NCBI RefSeq assembly: GCF_010994275.1
Contig: NZ_WMCD01000006.1
Span: 1 to 64,000 of the forward strand
Reading direction: 5' to 3'
DNA from: Cyclobacterium jeungdonense
GTDB lineage: Bacteria; Bacteroidota; Bacteroidia; Cytophagales; Cyclobacteriaceae
Length of the DNA: 64,000 nucleotides
In this document: piece after piece, positions 25,801-33,870 of the stretch
How the letters are laid out: every line of letters starts with the position of its first letter
Numbering within the stretch: position 1 is the stretch's first letter
Notes under the pieces: generated by a model
Databases searched by the model: none
Seen by the model: only the letters and a program-made list of their open reading frames with translations
What the model was told of the DNA's origin: nothing
Position numbers and translations under genes: made by a program

Positions 25801-28781
25801 CAGCCACAGCGCAACGCCGACAATTCGGTGTCAATCCACTTTTTCAGGTCATGTTTGTCATGGAATATGGCAACGAGGACCTGAACAGGGCAGAAGGTTT
25901 TTCCATGGAAGTGATGCCCTTCGCTCAAACAAGCTCCAAGTTCGACCTCACCTTTTTGGTTAAGGAAGAATCCCATGGCATTCGGATCCGCATCGAATAT
26001 TCCAAAGACCTGTTTGATGCAGAAAGAATCGAAACCATGGCTAAGCAGTACAAGCAGATCCTGGGGGCGGGATTGGCTAATACGGGTCAAAAACTATCCC
26101 AGCTACTGCCGGAGCAACTGTTTCAGGGTATAGGAAAAATAGAACTCCTATCTGCTATCCGTAGCCGGTACGCTCCCATACAGCAGCATATAGAGGCAGT
26201 GGTTAGCAGACATGGGGATAAGACAGCGGTGTTTTTTGGGCAGCAAGAAATGACTTTTGATGAACTAAATATCCGTGCGAATCAATTGGCTGGGTATTTA
26301 TTGGAAAGGGGCCTTCGAAAAGGGCAAATTGTGGGTATTGTATTGGAAAGGTCTCCTGAATTCCTGGTAAGTATTCTTGGTATTCTCAAGGCTGGAGGAG
26401 CCTATTTGCCCATAGATACCGGATATCCGGACCACCGAATAGATTACATGCTGGACGATTCCTGTACGTTTTTTATTACCGGAATGGATGTGATTAGGAA
26501 ATCAAAAACGCAGGTAGAAAAGATTGTTTGGGAGGATTTTTTGAATAAGCACAAGGATTTCTCCAGTGAGAACCCAGGGATAGAATCCGTACCGGAAGAT
26601 CCGGCCTACATTATTTATACTTCCGGCACTACAGGCAGGCCAAAAGGAGTGGTACTGGAACATCTAAATTTGTTCAATTTTGTTTCCGTTGTTAAAGAGC
26701 ATCCGGGCATTTCTGCGAAGGATAAAGTTCTTTCTATCAGCTCGGTTTCTTTTGATATTGCCCTTCTGGAAACCCTTGTTTCACTTGCCTTCGGGGCACA
26801 GGTAGTGGTGGTGGATAAGGATCAGCGAAAAGATCCTCAGTTTATCATTAATGAATTGGAGAAAAGGGAAATAACCATCATGTTCGCTACCCCATCTCAT
26901 TGGAAATTATTGTTGGAAGGGGGCTGGAACCAAAGCTTTGATAACCTTCGGATGATCAGTGGGGGTGAACCGTTGGAGAGAAAATTGGCAGATCGTTTGT
27001 TACCGCTCTGTGCTGAGTTGTGGAACGTGTATGGTCCTACTGAAACAACGGTATATGCCACTATTAAACGCGTTCAAAATTCAGAAGAGGAGATAACCGT
27101 TGGAAAGCCGGTACTCAATACCCAAATCCTTATTATGGATAAGTTCGGGAATCCGGTTCAAAAGGGAAGAAAGGGGGAAATACACATTGCAGGCCATGGC
27201 GTTGGTAAGGGTTACCTGAATCAACCGGAACTTACCAAAGAAAAGTTTACAGAAAGAAGAATTGGAGACGAAATGCCTGTTCGGGTCTATAAATCCGGAG
27301 ATTTGGGCTGGATCAATGCTCTCGACGAATTGGTAGTCAGCGGTCGACTGGATCATCAGGTAAAAATCAGGGGGTATCGAATTGAACTGGCTGAAGTGGA
27401 AAGCGTAATTCGTCAGTTGGAGGGGGTCACAGAGGCCATTGTTAAGGTTAGAAAAGATGAGCACGGACAGGGATTTTTGACCGCCTATCTCTCCTTGGAT
27501 CAGAAAGTTCCTTCAAATATTCAGGAATGGCAATACCCCGATGCCGATTGGGTACGCGCATGGAAAGATCAACTGGCGCAAACCCTTTCCGATTACATGA
27601 TTCCTACTGACTTCATTTGGATGAAAGCCTTTCCCCTGTTGGAAAACGGCAAAGTAAACCGGAATGCGCTGCCTGACCCTGACAGACGGAAAGTTCCCGT
27701 TTCCAAAATGAGCGAGGAAGTATTGGATCCGGAAGAAAAGTTGGTAGCGAATATTTGGAAAGCTGCACTGGGGCTGTCATCCATCCACAAGAAGGACAAT
27801 TTTTTTGAAATAGGAGGGCACTCCCTGACTGCGGTGAAGGTGATGGTTCAGTTAGAAAAAGTTTATGGTATCCGATTGCCTTTGTCGGTACTATTCAAGT
27901 ACCCTACCATCCAAAAGTTGTCTCAAGCGATCAAAAGTGGTGTTCTTGGAGACAGTGAATGGAGAAGTCTGGTAGCTATCAAAAAGACCGGTTCAAAGCC
28001 ACCGTTGTACATTGTCCATGGTGGCGGATTAAATATTTTACCTTTTTATGCCGTGGCCAGAGAGATGGACAAGGAGCAACCAGTATTTGGAATTCAGGCC
28101 AAAGGGCTAGACGGCGTGGAGCAACCTTTACATACGGTAGAAGCGATTGCTTCCCAATACCTTGCGGAAATATTACAACAAAATCCGGATGGCCCGTACT
28201 TTTTGGCAGGATATTCGTTAGGAGGAATAATAGCCTTTGAAATGGCTAGCCAGTTGAAGAAAATGGGGAAAAGTGTGGGAAAGTTGGTGTTTTTTGACAC
28301 TTATGCCTTTCAAAGCGATCATCATGAAAGTTTGTCGATCCGCTTTCGGAATAAAATCCGGCATTTTCTAGGGAAGCGAAAATTCGATGTGGAACTATTG
28401 ATCCACCATTCATCAATTTTCAAACGAATCAAAAAGGCTTCTTTTGAAAAGAAATTGAATAAAATAAAGCAGCGGTTTCGACCAGAGCCAGAAAAGGCTG
28501 AATCCTCCTTGCTGAAAACCTATAAGCGGGTAGAATTCGTTTATAAAGAAGCATGCCGGGATTACAAAATCAACTATTACGACGGAACAATAGACCTGAT
28601 TAAGGCTAAAATTGCATCGGGCTACCTGCCGGATAAGGAAGGTTTTGGGTGGAAACCACATGCCCGGGAGCTGCGGGTGTGGGAAGCAGAGGGTGAACAC
28701 ATTACCATGCTTTCTCCTCCAAATGATACCTCCTTTGCGAGGTTGTTACAACATGTATTGGATCAAAAAAATAAAAAATAA
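19866..28781 (+). CDS. Three-module non-ribosomal peptide synthetase (A-T-C-A-T-C-A-T-TE), second copy type
   Basis: 2971 residues with the same order as the synthetase at 2329-11355. A1 about 20-510, T1 with IGGNSL Ser near 553, C1 about 605-1040 with HHIAFDDYS near 738, A2 about 1065-1550 (TSGSTGKPKG near 1212), T2 with SGGNSL near 1592, C2 with HHIAFDGWS near 1780, A3 with TSGTTGRPKG near 2252, T3 IGGHSL near 2651, and TE with GYSLGG near 2782. In C1 the Gly of the usual HHxxxDG is Asp. Pocket codes by eye: A1 DAACIGEIWK, close to A2 of the other synthetase; A2 DLFTNALTYK, one position from a code commonly listed for alanine; A3 DILAIGVVYK, close to A3 of the other. The product is predicted to be a tripeptide starting with an unacylated residue; the terminal building block is probably the same as in the sister enzyme. 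The HExxH lipoprotein gene follows at 24 bp. Confidence 0.93.
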   Translation: MKGKDFLGEMDRKLVAGPRTLTDLFRLQVKNSPLQQAVKEGIHGYTYEQLESLSNKISCFLQDPEFTHQALIPVSMGRSYRYIATILGILKSGKAFVPLNPDWPEQRKRTILKQLGSEVLLTDGKEVHLRSDDSQISVYSYEKTLEIENEELLPFPQVNQESLAYIIFTSGSTGEPKGVMVSQRQLFNATQSRIDHYACIPHLLLIPPLTFDASLAAIFWPLCTGGSLVISSISSIQDVDLLPGLLQGTDTLLCVPAFYRFLLDLDVFQGHHFERVILGGESLPEDLAASHFGTMKEVRLYNEYGPTEATIWSTVEEVKPDQGPITIGMPVSGVRCYVLDQDKNMLPKGAPGELFIGGGQVSQGYWKDPGLTAARFLPDPFSKEKGAKMYATGDQVRLLPDGSFVFEGRKDRQIKFQGNRIDLSEIEKALSDTGEVKEAIALLSKPTGAPDQIVLFVVPKGKLNPDTCKQRLVQRLPAYMLPGEIQIRDRFPLTENGKVDQAALLAGMAADRNKRGSKTFAPELQYLKDAFEHVLGVNAIDPLRSFFEIGGNSLAAMRLAAHLNKEHGYKISVADIFEYPTISDLHGFLQKSMAEEPEESVSTGTFSKEPVSAVSSAQKSLWLVDQLEGSLAYHLPVAYLLNGRLDPKVLEDAIRAVLKKHESLRTCISGIDQVTRKSEKDWSLVISEDSGKHFSIAHYQEKFVPFFQSPFDLKSDFMIRGMLVTDRKNTHALGLVFHHIAFDDYSMKVFLRELSDNYRQLLSGEKLDRELLSEDYLTLIRQQEDLINQPEFKTGMAYWKEALAGSETLKLPKENKKTSSPVREVGILRFEMDKDEIGPLVKLGEGNQATLFMTFLAVFKVLLYRYSNQRDISVGSPILNRDLPGSEEMIGYFINTLPLRSRINPEDAFSTFLQQIRKEVLMALKFSQIPLIKLVEAFASGDRDRKPFFNTLFVMHQGTADAGNLQIPGVEVRNLETDPLAAKYDLTLTLSGDANRLSGTLEYDRGLFSPETMLRMRDHFRRLVKVIPEQPQLPIKRQELLSRKEIEELSGRNNYNPEGSYRSFFDRYDEQVRKVGNSTALLVGKDSVDFRVLDQQANQIATWLKREGVNKGDHVILLVQRDQEMVAAMLGIWKVGAVYVPVDPAYPKERINFILADCGAKFLVSDEESVGITDLAGNNGKLLLIEEAYLENPTKNLEGIAFDPDQRAYVIYTSGSTGKPKGVALTHGNLAAFLDWCGREFKPESFGLMYAATSMCFDLSIFELFFPLAYGKPIRILQNGLQIPEYLPGDKDVLINTVPSLMQKLLEERVDLSSVSLLNMAGEPIPQQVLNMLDLEKISVRNLYGPTEDTTYSTCEKIQVGETLSIGRPIEGSYAYILNQDLQPCPVGVPGEIYLGGKGLAEGYLNRPGLTAEKFIPDPLETANGDLIYKTGDMGVWNGDGKIQFLGRLDNQVKFNGFRIELDEVASVLQSIEGVKNAVAVLQIGSSGEQVLTGFVTGDKPLDTKELIDQVRKVLPSYMVPSRLQFLEKFPLSPNGKVDRKQLERTAVSQIEEDDFEAPATLLESNLLDLWRKVLQSDTPGIKDDFFLSGGNSLLAIRLIGRIKESLEFEVSISELFARPTVSELAEFIKEKEHKEVENTRILPFRPRPDIIPLSFGQESLWLTDKLEGSNQYHIPLLLKLKGETRSDVLQEAIKSILERHEVLRTVIREQGEHTWQQVLPVLGWELLESAENPPSDPFRLPQEDMAEFLERPFDLGKDFMIRAKKYYLNPDECLLLVVVHHIAFDGWSIPVFIKELFALVKAEKTGESLFLPHLKIQYADYALWQRNRLSESALEKKLLYWKEKLKGVQALNLFGGGEHVHQRTHEGGTLDFFIDGKQRKDMLRLGKSLGLSPFMILLAVFKSLMERNSGQQDLCVGTAMGGRKQVEAEPLIGYFVNPLPIRSTVNPEESFKEILLEVKKNTLEAFDHQDVPFEKIVAATAQRRQFGVNPLFQVMFVMEYGNEDLNRAEGFSMEVMPFAQTSSKFDLTFLVKEESHGIRIRIEYSKDLFDAERIETMAKQYKQILGAGLANTGQKLSQLLPEQLFQGIGKIELLSAIRSRYAPIQQHIEAVVSRHGDKTAVFFGQQEMTFDELNIRANQLAGYLLERGLRKGQIVGIVLERSPEFLVSILGILKAGGAYLPIDTGYPDHRIDYMLDDSCTFFITGMDVIRKSKTQVEKIVWEDFLNKHKDFSSENPGIESVPEDPAYIIYTSGTTGRPKGVVLEHLNLFNFVSVVKEHPGISAKDKVLSISSVSFDIALLETLVSLAFGAQVVVVDKDQRKDPQFIINELEKREITIMFATPSHWKLLLEGGWNQSFDNLRMISGGEPLERKLADRLLPLCAELWNVYGPTETTVYATIKRVQNSEEEITVGKPVLNTQILIMDKFGNPVQKGRKGEIHIAGHGVGKGYLNQPELTKEKFTERRIGDEMPVRVYKSGDLGWINALDELVVSGRLDHQVKIRGYRIELAEVESVIRQLEGVTEAIVKVRKDEHGQGFLTAYLSLDQKVPSNIQEWQYPDADWVRAWKDQLAQTLSDYMIPTDFIWMKAFPLLENGKVNRNALPDPDRRKVPVSKMSEEVLDPEEKLVANIWKAALGLSSIHKKDNFFEIGGHSLTAVKVMVQLEKVYGIRLPLSVLFKYPTIQKLSQAIKSGVLGDSEWRSLVAIKKTGSKPPLYIVHGGGLNILPFYAVAREMDKEQPVFGIQAKGLDGVEQPLHTVEAIASQYLAEILQQNPDGPYFLAGYSLGGIIAFEMASQLKKMGKSVGKLVFFDTYAFQSDHHESLSIRFRNKIRHFLGKRKFDVELLIHHSSIFKRIKKASFEKKLNKIKQRFRPEPEKAESSLLKTYKRVEFVYKEACRDYKINYYDGTIDLIKAKIASGYLPDKEGFGWKPHARELRVWEAEGEHITMLSPPNDTSFARLLQHVLDQKNKK

Positions 28782-28805
28782 TACCTATCTATTAATTTAA
28801 AACAA

Positions 28806-29801
28806 ATGAAAAAGTTACTTCTTTACCCATTCTTTCTTCTGGCCTTAGCCATGGCCTGTACGGTAGACGATCCGGATCCTATACCAGATCCGGATGAGGA
28901 CCCCCGGGACCCGGACATTGTGGTACCCATTGACGAAAATACGTCCATTGTTTTTACCCCACAGGCCGAAGCGGCCGAAAGGTTGGGTACCTCTGATACC
29001 TACACGCAAACGCTTAGTAAGTTTGACCTGACCTCCCGAACACAAAACAAGGAGAGCACCGAAGAAGAAGATTACCTGACGTTTGCTTCGCAGCAAGCGC
29101 AGGCATGGACAGCAGAGGAGAAAACAATCTTGGAGGAGCGGATTCTTGGAATAAAAGAAAAGATCGATGCACTCGGATTGCAGCTTGAGTTCCCGGAAGA
29201 AATTCTGTTGATTAAATCAACCATGAACGAAGAAGGGGGCGCGGTGAGCTATACGCGTGAAAATTACATTGTGGTTCGTGGACTGGTGAATGAAAGTTTT
29301 CTGATTCATGAGTTGTTTCATATCCTGACCCGATTCAAGCCGGAAATCAGATCAGATCTATTCGAGACCATCCACTTTACCGAAAGTAACCGAATCTCCT
29401 ACCCTGAGGGTATCCGGGATTTGGTGATCACCAATCCGGATGCACCCTTCTTAGAGCATACCATTACCGTGGAAATTGACGGAGAATCGGAGGAGGTGGT
29501 ATTCATTCTTATCTCAGAAGAGGAATGGGATGGAGGATCTTTTTTCACCTACCTGAAGCAACGCCTCATGTTCGTGGAAGGACCAGCAGATGAAAAGCAA
29601 GCTACCCTGGTAGACGATATGCCAATATTGAGAAATTTTGCTGCGGCCGCAGACTTGGAGCAGAAAATTGGTACCAACACCGAATATACTCTTCATCCTG
29701 AGGAAATACTCGCCGAACATTTCGTAATGCTGGTACTGGAACAGGAAGTTCCCGAACCTTCCTATATTGATGCGATGAAAGTGATTTTGCAACAGCCATA
29801 A
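28806..29801 (+). CDS. Lipoprotein with HExxH metallopeptidase-like motif
   Basis: 331 residues. A lipoprotein signal (LALAMAC, Cys about 18) is followed by an acidic, proline-rich spacer of DPDPIPDPDED type. The middle of the protein holds FLIHELFHILTR (about residues 166-177) and, near the C-terminus, HPEEILAEHFVMLV (about residue 297). The HExxH plus a downstream Glu within a helix is the arrangement of gluzincin-type zinc peptidases, so a surface or periplasmic protease is plausible; the family is not one I can name. The start is 24 bp after the synthetase stop with no promoter between, and a terminator follows, so both are probably one transcript. A role in processing or tolerance of the peptide product is inference. 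Confidence 0.75.
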   Translation: MKKLLLYPFFLLALAMACTVDDPDPIPDPDEDPRDPDIVVPIDENTSIVFTPQAEAAERLGTSDTYTQTLSKFDLTSRTQNKESTEEEDYLTFASQQAQAWTAEEKTILEERILGIKEKIDALGLQLEFPEEILLIKSTMNEEGGAVSYTRENYIVVRGLVNESFLIHELFHILTRFKPEIRSDLFETIHFTESNRISYPEGIRDLVITNPDAPFLEHTITVEIDGESEEVVFILISEEEWDGGSFFTYLKQRLMFVEGPADEKQATLVDDMPILRNFAAAADLEQKIGTNTEYTLHPEEILAEHFVMLVLEQEVPEPSYIDAMKVILQQP

Positions 29802-29822
29802 AAGGTCATACAGGTTAAAAAT

Positions 29823-29859
29823 AAAAAAAGCCTCAGAGTTAGTTCTCCGAGGCTTTTTT
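29823..29859. terminator. Bidirectional intrinsic terminator
   Basis: AAAAAAAGCCTC-A-GAG and CTC-C-GAGGCTTTTTT form a hairpin with A- and T-runs on both sides. It lies between the convergent lipoprotein and DUF2207 genes and can serve both. Confidence 0.9.
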
Positions 29860-29867
29860 GCGTGGTG

Positions 29868-31796
29868 TTACCAGCCGCCTCCGCCGCCTCCGCCACCTCC
29901 GCCTCCGGAGCTGCCACCACCACCACTTCCGGATTTGGAACCAGGAGGGCTGGCAGAATTGCTTAGAGCGGAACCAAAAGAATTCCCCAGGCTAGAAGTG
30001 AAGCCGGCCAGAGAACCCGCTGCAAAACCGGTTCCTGCATACCAGGCCGGTCTGTATCGGGTGGAACTATCTTGCTCTGTAGAAATAGATTCCAATTTCT
30101 TTTCCATGGCTTTGCCCCAAGCCTCTCCCACGTCCAGCGCAATGGCATAAGGAAGGAATTTTTCAAAAATCTCAGGGGTAACTCCCGGAGGATTATAGGT
30201 TTCCAGCAAAGGCTTTTCTGCAGCATTCAGATACATGCGAAAACCTTCTATTTCATCCATTACCTCCCTGCCTTTTTCGGTAGGGGCTTTGATTAAAAAA
30301 ATGAAAGCAACGTTTATCAACCCCAATAGCAAGGCCATGACCAGAAATCCATAGGGCAAATTGGCACCAAAATAGAATACCAGCACAAAAGGAAAGCCTA
30401 TCAGAAACAAAAGACCAAACAGTTCGCCGATAATCGTACTAATTTTTACATAGCCGTAATCCAGGTAATGCATCACCGTCAAAAAGACCTTCCTGAGGAA
30501 TGTAAGCAGGAAGATGGAAAATATTAGGCCCATGATCAAAAAGATGTTTTCTTCTTCAAGCGACTGGTCAATAGTATATTTTATTCCTGCAACTAAACTA
30601 ATTAGTGAAATAAGTATTCCAGGAATCAACCATTTGTAGTTATTTTTGAAATGGGAACTATGGAATCGGTCGTATAAGTCATTTTGAAGCTTTTTCAATG
30701 CACCACCTATTTTTTTGTGTTCTTTCTGATCCAATGAGATCATTTGATCTCCACCAGTAAACAAACTGGACATGATCTTCTGATAACCGCTGTTGGTATT
30801 TTCCGGAGAATCCAACTTTTCCAGAACGTATTTCTTCTTTTTTTCTTCAATAATTTTTAAATATCCCCCGGTTGCCAGTTCGACGATCCCCGCTACGTAA
30901 GACTTGGTATCAAAGCCCATCTTGTATAGGTATCTTACGGCTGAGGCATCTAATCCCTGGGGAATATCAAACATGGGATAGATTCCCCCTTTGTGCGGGT
31001 CTTTGCCAACTTTAGTCCAGGCATAGTAATAATACCCGAAGCAAAGTAAAATTCCCAGTAAAAGGGATAGGATACCAGCATTATCGCTGAGAAAACTCTG
31101 GGCCTTTTCGGCCGCTCCCGGAGGTTCTATGAGGCCCTTTTGCCATGAAACGGCAACCGTCAGCGGCTCGCGTGGATTCAGTGGTTCCGTAACCGCTACA
31201 AATAGTGTTCTATCGGATTCCTTCCGTATATCGCAGGGACAACTGTCGCTGCCTACAGGACCTGCATACGCCGCAAACTGACCAATTTCTCCCCCTTCCG
31301 GCAAGGTAATCCGTGCAGAAGCCTCCTGGATCCTGAAATCCCATTGATCTCCAATCGCATTCCAATAAAGCTCGTCATAGGTTTCAAAAAACCCAATTTG
31401 TCGGTTCGTGGTATACCGAATGGAATACGTGTAATTCCCCGGGTCTAGAAAGGTTTTTTCATCTCCAATCCGGATTACCTCATAGTCCCCTTGTCGGATT
31501 ACCTGATAGGGTTCCTCCTTGCCGTCTTTCGTAACTTCGAGAACATCGAAGCCTACCTGTACCTGATTATTGTAACGATCCCGGTAGCGTACAGGAAAAC
31601 TTCGGAAAATACCTCTTTTAATTGCATCTCCCGTGCTTCTAACGTTTATTTCTTCGGTGACATCCAGGGATCCATCCGGTTGTATGTTTATTTCACTGTG
31701 ATAAGACCGTATTTCTTCTCGTTCCTGTGCCTGTAAAGACCAATTACCTGAAAAGAAAACAGCCAGGTAAATGAGCCATCGTATTTGTTTTAACAT
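29868..31796 (-). CDS. DUF2207 membrane protein with polyglycine tail
   Basis: 642 residues: signal peptide ending about LQAQ, an extracytoplasmic DUF2207 beta domain with Ser/Thr-rich strands, one membrane span about residues 240-262, a cytoplasmic region, further spans about residues 385-500, and a C-terminal low-complexity tail in which nearly all of the last 25 residues are Gly or Ser, ending in Trp. Such tails are usual in this family. The gene starts 1 nt after the LemA stop, so the two are coupled. The LemA/DUF2207 pair is widespread and linked to the envelope, without a firmly known biochemical role. Confidence 0.88.
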   Translation of the reverse strand: MLKQIRWLIYLAVFFSGNWSLQAQEREEIRSYHSEINIQPDGSLDVTEEINVRSTGDAIKRGIFRSFPVRYRDRYNNQVQVGFDVLEVTKDGKEEPYQVIRQGDYEVIRIGDEKTFLDPGNYTYSIRYTTNRQIGFFETYDELYWNAIGDQWDFRIQEASARITLPEGGEIGQFAAYAGPVGSDSCPCDIRKESDRTLFVAVTEPLNPREPLTVAVSWQKGLIEPPGAAEKAQSFLSDNAGILSLLLGILLCFGYYYYAWTKVGKDPHKGGIYPMFDIPQGLDASAVRYLYKMGFDTKSYVAGIVELATGGYLKIIEEKKKKYVLEKLDSPENTNSGYQKIMSSLFTGGDQMISLDQKEHKKIGGALKKLQNDLYDRFHSSHFKNNYKWLIPGILISLISLVAGIKYTIDQSLEEENIFLIMGLIFSIFLLTFLRKVFLTVMHYLDYGYVKISTIIGELFGLLFLIGFPFVLVFYFGANLPYGFLVMALLLGLINVAFIFLIKAPTEKGREVMDEIEGFRMYLNAAEKPLLETYNPPGVTPEIFEKFLPYAIALDVGEAWGKAMEKKLESISTEQDSSTRYRPAWYAGTGFAAGSLAGFTSSLGNSFGSALSNSASPPGSKSGSGGGGSSGGGGGGGGGGGW

Positions 31797-31797
31797 A

Positions 31798-32346
31798 TCA
31801 ACTTAAGTTTATTTCGGGGACCATTCGATCGGAGTCATCTGTCAGGGCAAAAAAATCAAATTTTTCAAAGCTAAAAATGCTGGCGATCAGATTGGAGGGG
31901 AAAGATTCTATTTTAATATTAAGCTCCCTCACGGTGCCGTTGTAGTACCTCCTAGATTTTTGCAGGGTGTTTTCAATTTCGGAAAGTTGTTCTTGTAATT
32001 TCAGGAAATTTTTATCCGCTTTTAATTCCGGGTACGCCTCCGCTACCACCATCAATCGTTTCAAAGACCGACCCAATTCAGCGGCGGTTTTTGCTTGATC
32101 AGGGACGGACTGACCGGCAATGCTTTCGCTTCGAAGCTTGGTAATATCTTCTAGCAATTGTTGTTCGTGGTTGGCATATCCCTTTACGGTAGTCACCAGG
32201 TTAGGAACCAGGTCGGCTCTCCTTTTCAACTGAACATCAATGCCGCTCCAGCCTTCCCGGGCATTGTTTCTTAAACGAATGAGGCTGTTGTAAATCCATA
32301 TGGTCGTTAAAACAATAAGACCGAGAACCACTAAGGTAATAATCAT
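31798..32346 (-). CDS. lemA: LemA family protein
   Basis: About 182 residues from the ATG at 32346; the frame continues upstream to a TTG at 32397, but the ATG places the single N-terminal membrane helix (MIITLVVLGLIVLTTIWIYN) first, as in the family. It is followed by a helical bundle with the family segments EGWSGIDVQLKRRADLVPNL and YPELKADKNFLKLQEQL. LemA proteins are membrane-anchored helical bundles of unclear function, often paired with DUF2207 or TPM-domain proteins. Confidence 0.9.
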   Translation of the reverse strand: MIITLVVLGLIVLTTIWIYNSLIRLRNNAREGWSGIDVQLKRRADLVPNLVTTVKGYANHEQQLLEDITKLRSESIAGQSVPDQAKTAAELGRSLKRLMVVAEAYPELKADKNFLKLQEQLSEIENTLQKSRRYYNGTVRELNIKIESFPSNLIASIFSFEKFDFFALTDDSDRMVPEINLS

Positions 32347-32492
32347 AATAGCAATTGTTAAATGTCTTTTCCTAAAACAAAAAAGTATATTAGCCAAAAT
32401 TATTCACATCAAAGAAACCCGGTCAAATTTAGGAGGAAGGTTTCATCTGTTTATAATTTTTTTTCAACGGTCATAATCTGTCCCGCACCGAA

Positions 32493-32590
32493 GGTCGGGA
32501 TAGCCTGTCGCGATGTTAAATCGGGAGAATCTCGCATGCTTGATAATCATCCCACTGTGTGACGTTCTAGTCATGCTCGATTTCATATGA
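32493..32590. repeat. Dispersed intergenic repeat, copy A
   Basis: About 98 bp, matching 42134-42230: shared words are ATAGCCTGTC-CGATGTTAAA, TCGGGAGAATCTCGCA and TCATGCTCGATT-CATATG. It contains a (C)CCGAT-GTTAA-ATCGGG hairpin, imperfect in this copy. The location upstream of lemA is intergenic, as for copy B. Confidence 0.65.
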
Positions 32591-32751
32591 AATATACTTG
32601 ATTTTTCTAAGAAAGGCCTCCCGGCCAGGACATTATTTTCTATTGAAAATAATGCTTTTCTATGTAAATAGTGCTTAAAAAATGGAATATAGCGGCAAGT
32701 TTTCACATGGGGACTGAAATTTAAAGAAGACATTTTTTTTTTCGACGGCGA

Positions 32752-32780
32752 TTGATTAACCGGAAGATTGGTTAATTTTG
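32752..32780 (+). promoter_or_regulatory. Promoter of the signal-transduction operon
   Basis: TTG (32752-32754), 18 bp, then TAATTTTG (32773-32780) matches TTG-N17-23-TAnnTTTG. The start codon of the next gene is at 32814, leaving a leader of about 27 nt. Confidence 0.6.
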
Positions 32781-32813
32781 ATCAGTTTCAAATCACCTAA
32801 AAATGAATCATCA

Positions 32814-33161
32814 ATGGATTTAAAGAAATTTAATACGCTTAAACGTAATTACGATAAGTTTATTCAGGAAGCGGAAGAGGCCCTAAATCAGGAATCTGCC
32901 AAGGATCAAACCCGGTCGGTTTGGTTTGATCGGCAGACGATTGAAAAGCTTTTGGCTCAGACAGATCCCAAAATGGGTGGGCTTAAAATTTATTTGGGTA
33001 TGTACGATGAAGATACCCTATCGGAAAGAGATGATCCGGAACGAGCAACAGAATACATTGGAAAGTTGACCGTAATTCTAGCTGCTTCTGATGAAAATCA
33101 GGATCCGGATCAGGAAAAATTGATTGTAAACGGAGGCAAGGTTTGCCCGCCGGATTGCTGA
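32814..33161 (+). CDS. Small cytoplasmic protein of unknown function
   Basis: 115 residues from the ATG at 32814, chosen over an upstream TTG (32778) that would overlap the promoter. It begins MDLKKFNTLKRNYDKFIQEA, has a helical, charged N-terminal half with WFDRQTIEKLLAQ, a middle with KIYLGMYDEDTL, and ends VCPPDC with two Cys. No domain is recognised. It lies 31 bp before the membrane protein and kinase genes and is probably co-transcribed with them, so it may belong to the same sensory system. Confidence 0.6.
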   Translation: MDLKKFNTLKRNYDKFIQEAEEALNQESAKDQTRSVWFDRQTIEKLLAQTDPKMGGLKIYLGMYDEDTLSERDDPERATEYIGKLTVILAASDENQDPDQEKLIVNGGKVCPPDC

Positions 33162-33192
33162 GCCGCCTTGCGGACTTAAAACCACCTTTATC

Positions 33193-33870
33193 ATGTCTCA
33201 CCATGTTTACCTTTCCTGTATTGGGCTTGGTTTGCTGTGTTCATTCCTTAATTTTTACCAAAGGAAGCCACGAAAAGAAGAGAATAGGGCGCATGAGTAC
33301 ATTTTTTTTCTCATTTTCTATGTGTTGGCCTTCGAGATATATGCTTATTATCTCGTTCAAAATGGCCAAAAAAATGTACTGGTCTATAACATCTTCTTTG
33401 TTTGTGGAGAAACCTTACTGATTTTAATTTATTTAAAATCACTGGTTAATCTGGATGTAGTTAAAAAGCGAATCGATCAATTCATGCAGTTTTTTACTGT
33501 ATGGGCTATCGTGAACAGTATTTTTTTTCAGAAGCCGACCGAGTTGTTTCAGCAGTATACGCACCTGCTGGGTAGTTTTGGCATTGTCGTAGTAAGTTGC
33601 TACCTCTTATACCGGGTATTTCTTGAGGAAGGGTATTGGGATCAGCCTTTGCTTAAAGTGCCTCATTTCTGGAATATAGCGGCCATCCTCCTGTTTTACT
33701 GCCCCAATTTCATTTATTTTGGGGCAATCAATATTCTTTGGGATATCGATAAATGGTACCTTACGGTTCTGGCCTCCATGAACAGAATTTTTGCTGCGCT
33801 TCTTTACCTTATCTTTGGACTTTCCTTTTATTCTTCCTTCATTTTTTCCACAGACAGGTATGGAAGGTAA
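33193..33870 (+). CDS. Integral membrane protein preceding the histidine kinase
   Basis: 225 residues with about seven hydrophobic segments (for example VYLSCIGLGLLCSFLNF, EYIFFLIFYVLAFEIYAYYL, FGIVVVSCYLLYRVF, LLYLIFGLSFYSSFIF) and no recognised catalytic motif. It resembles the 7TM sensor halves of Bacteroidota signalling proteins in topology only. Its last 11 bp overlap the start of the kinase gene, which itself has only one membrane helix, so this protein may be the sensory partner of the kinase. Confidence 0.65.
   Translation: MSHHVYLSCIGLGLLCSFLNFYQRKPRKEENRAHEYIFFLIFYVLAFEIYAYYLVQNGQKNVLVYNIFFVCGETLLILIYLKSLVNLDVVKKRIDQFMQFFTVWAIVNSIFFQKPTELFQQYTHLLGSFGIVVVSCYLLYRVFLEEGYWDQPLLKVPHFWNIAAILLFYCPNFIYFGAINILWDIDKWYLTVLASMNRIFAALLYLIFGLSFYSSFIFSTDRYGR

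Noticed and set aside
25353..26090. 245-codon minus-strand frame inside the second synthetase
   Set aside because: Antisense shadow of a well-supported NRPS frame; no domain.
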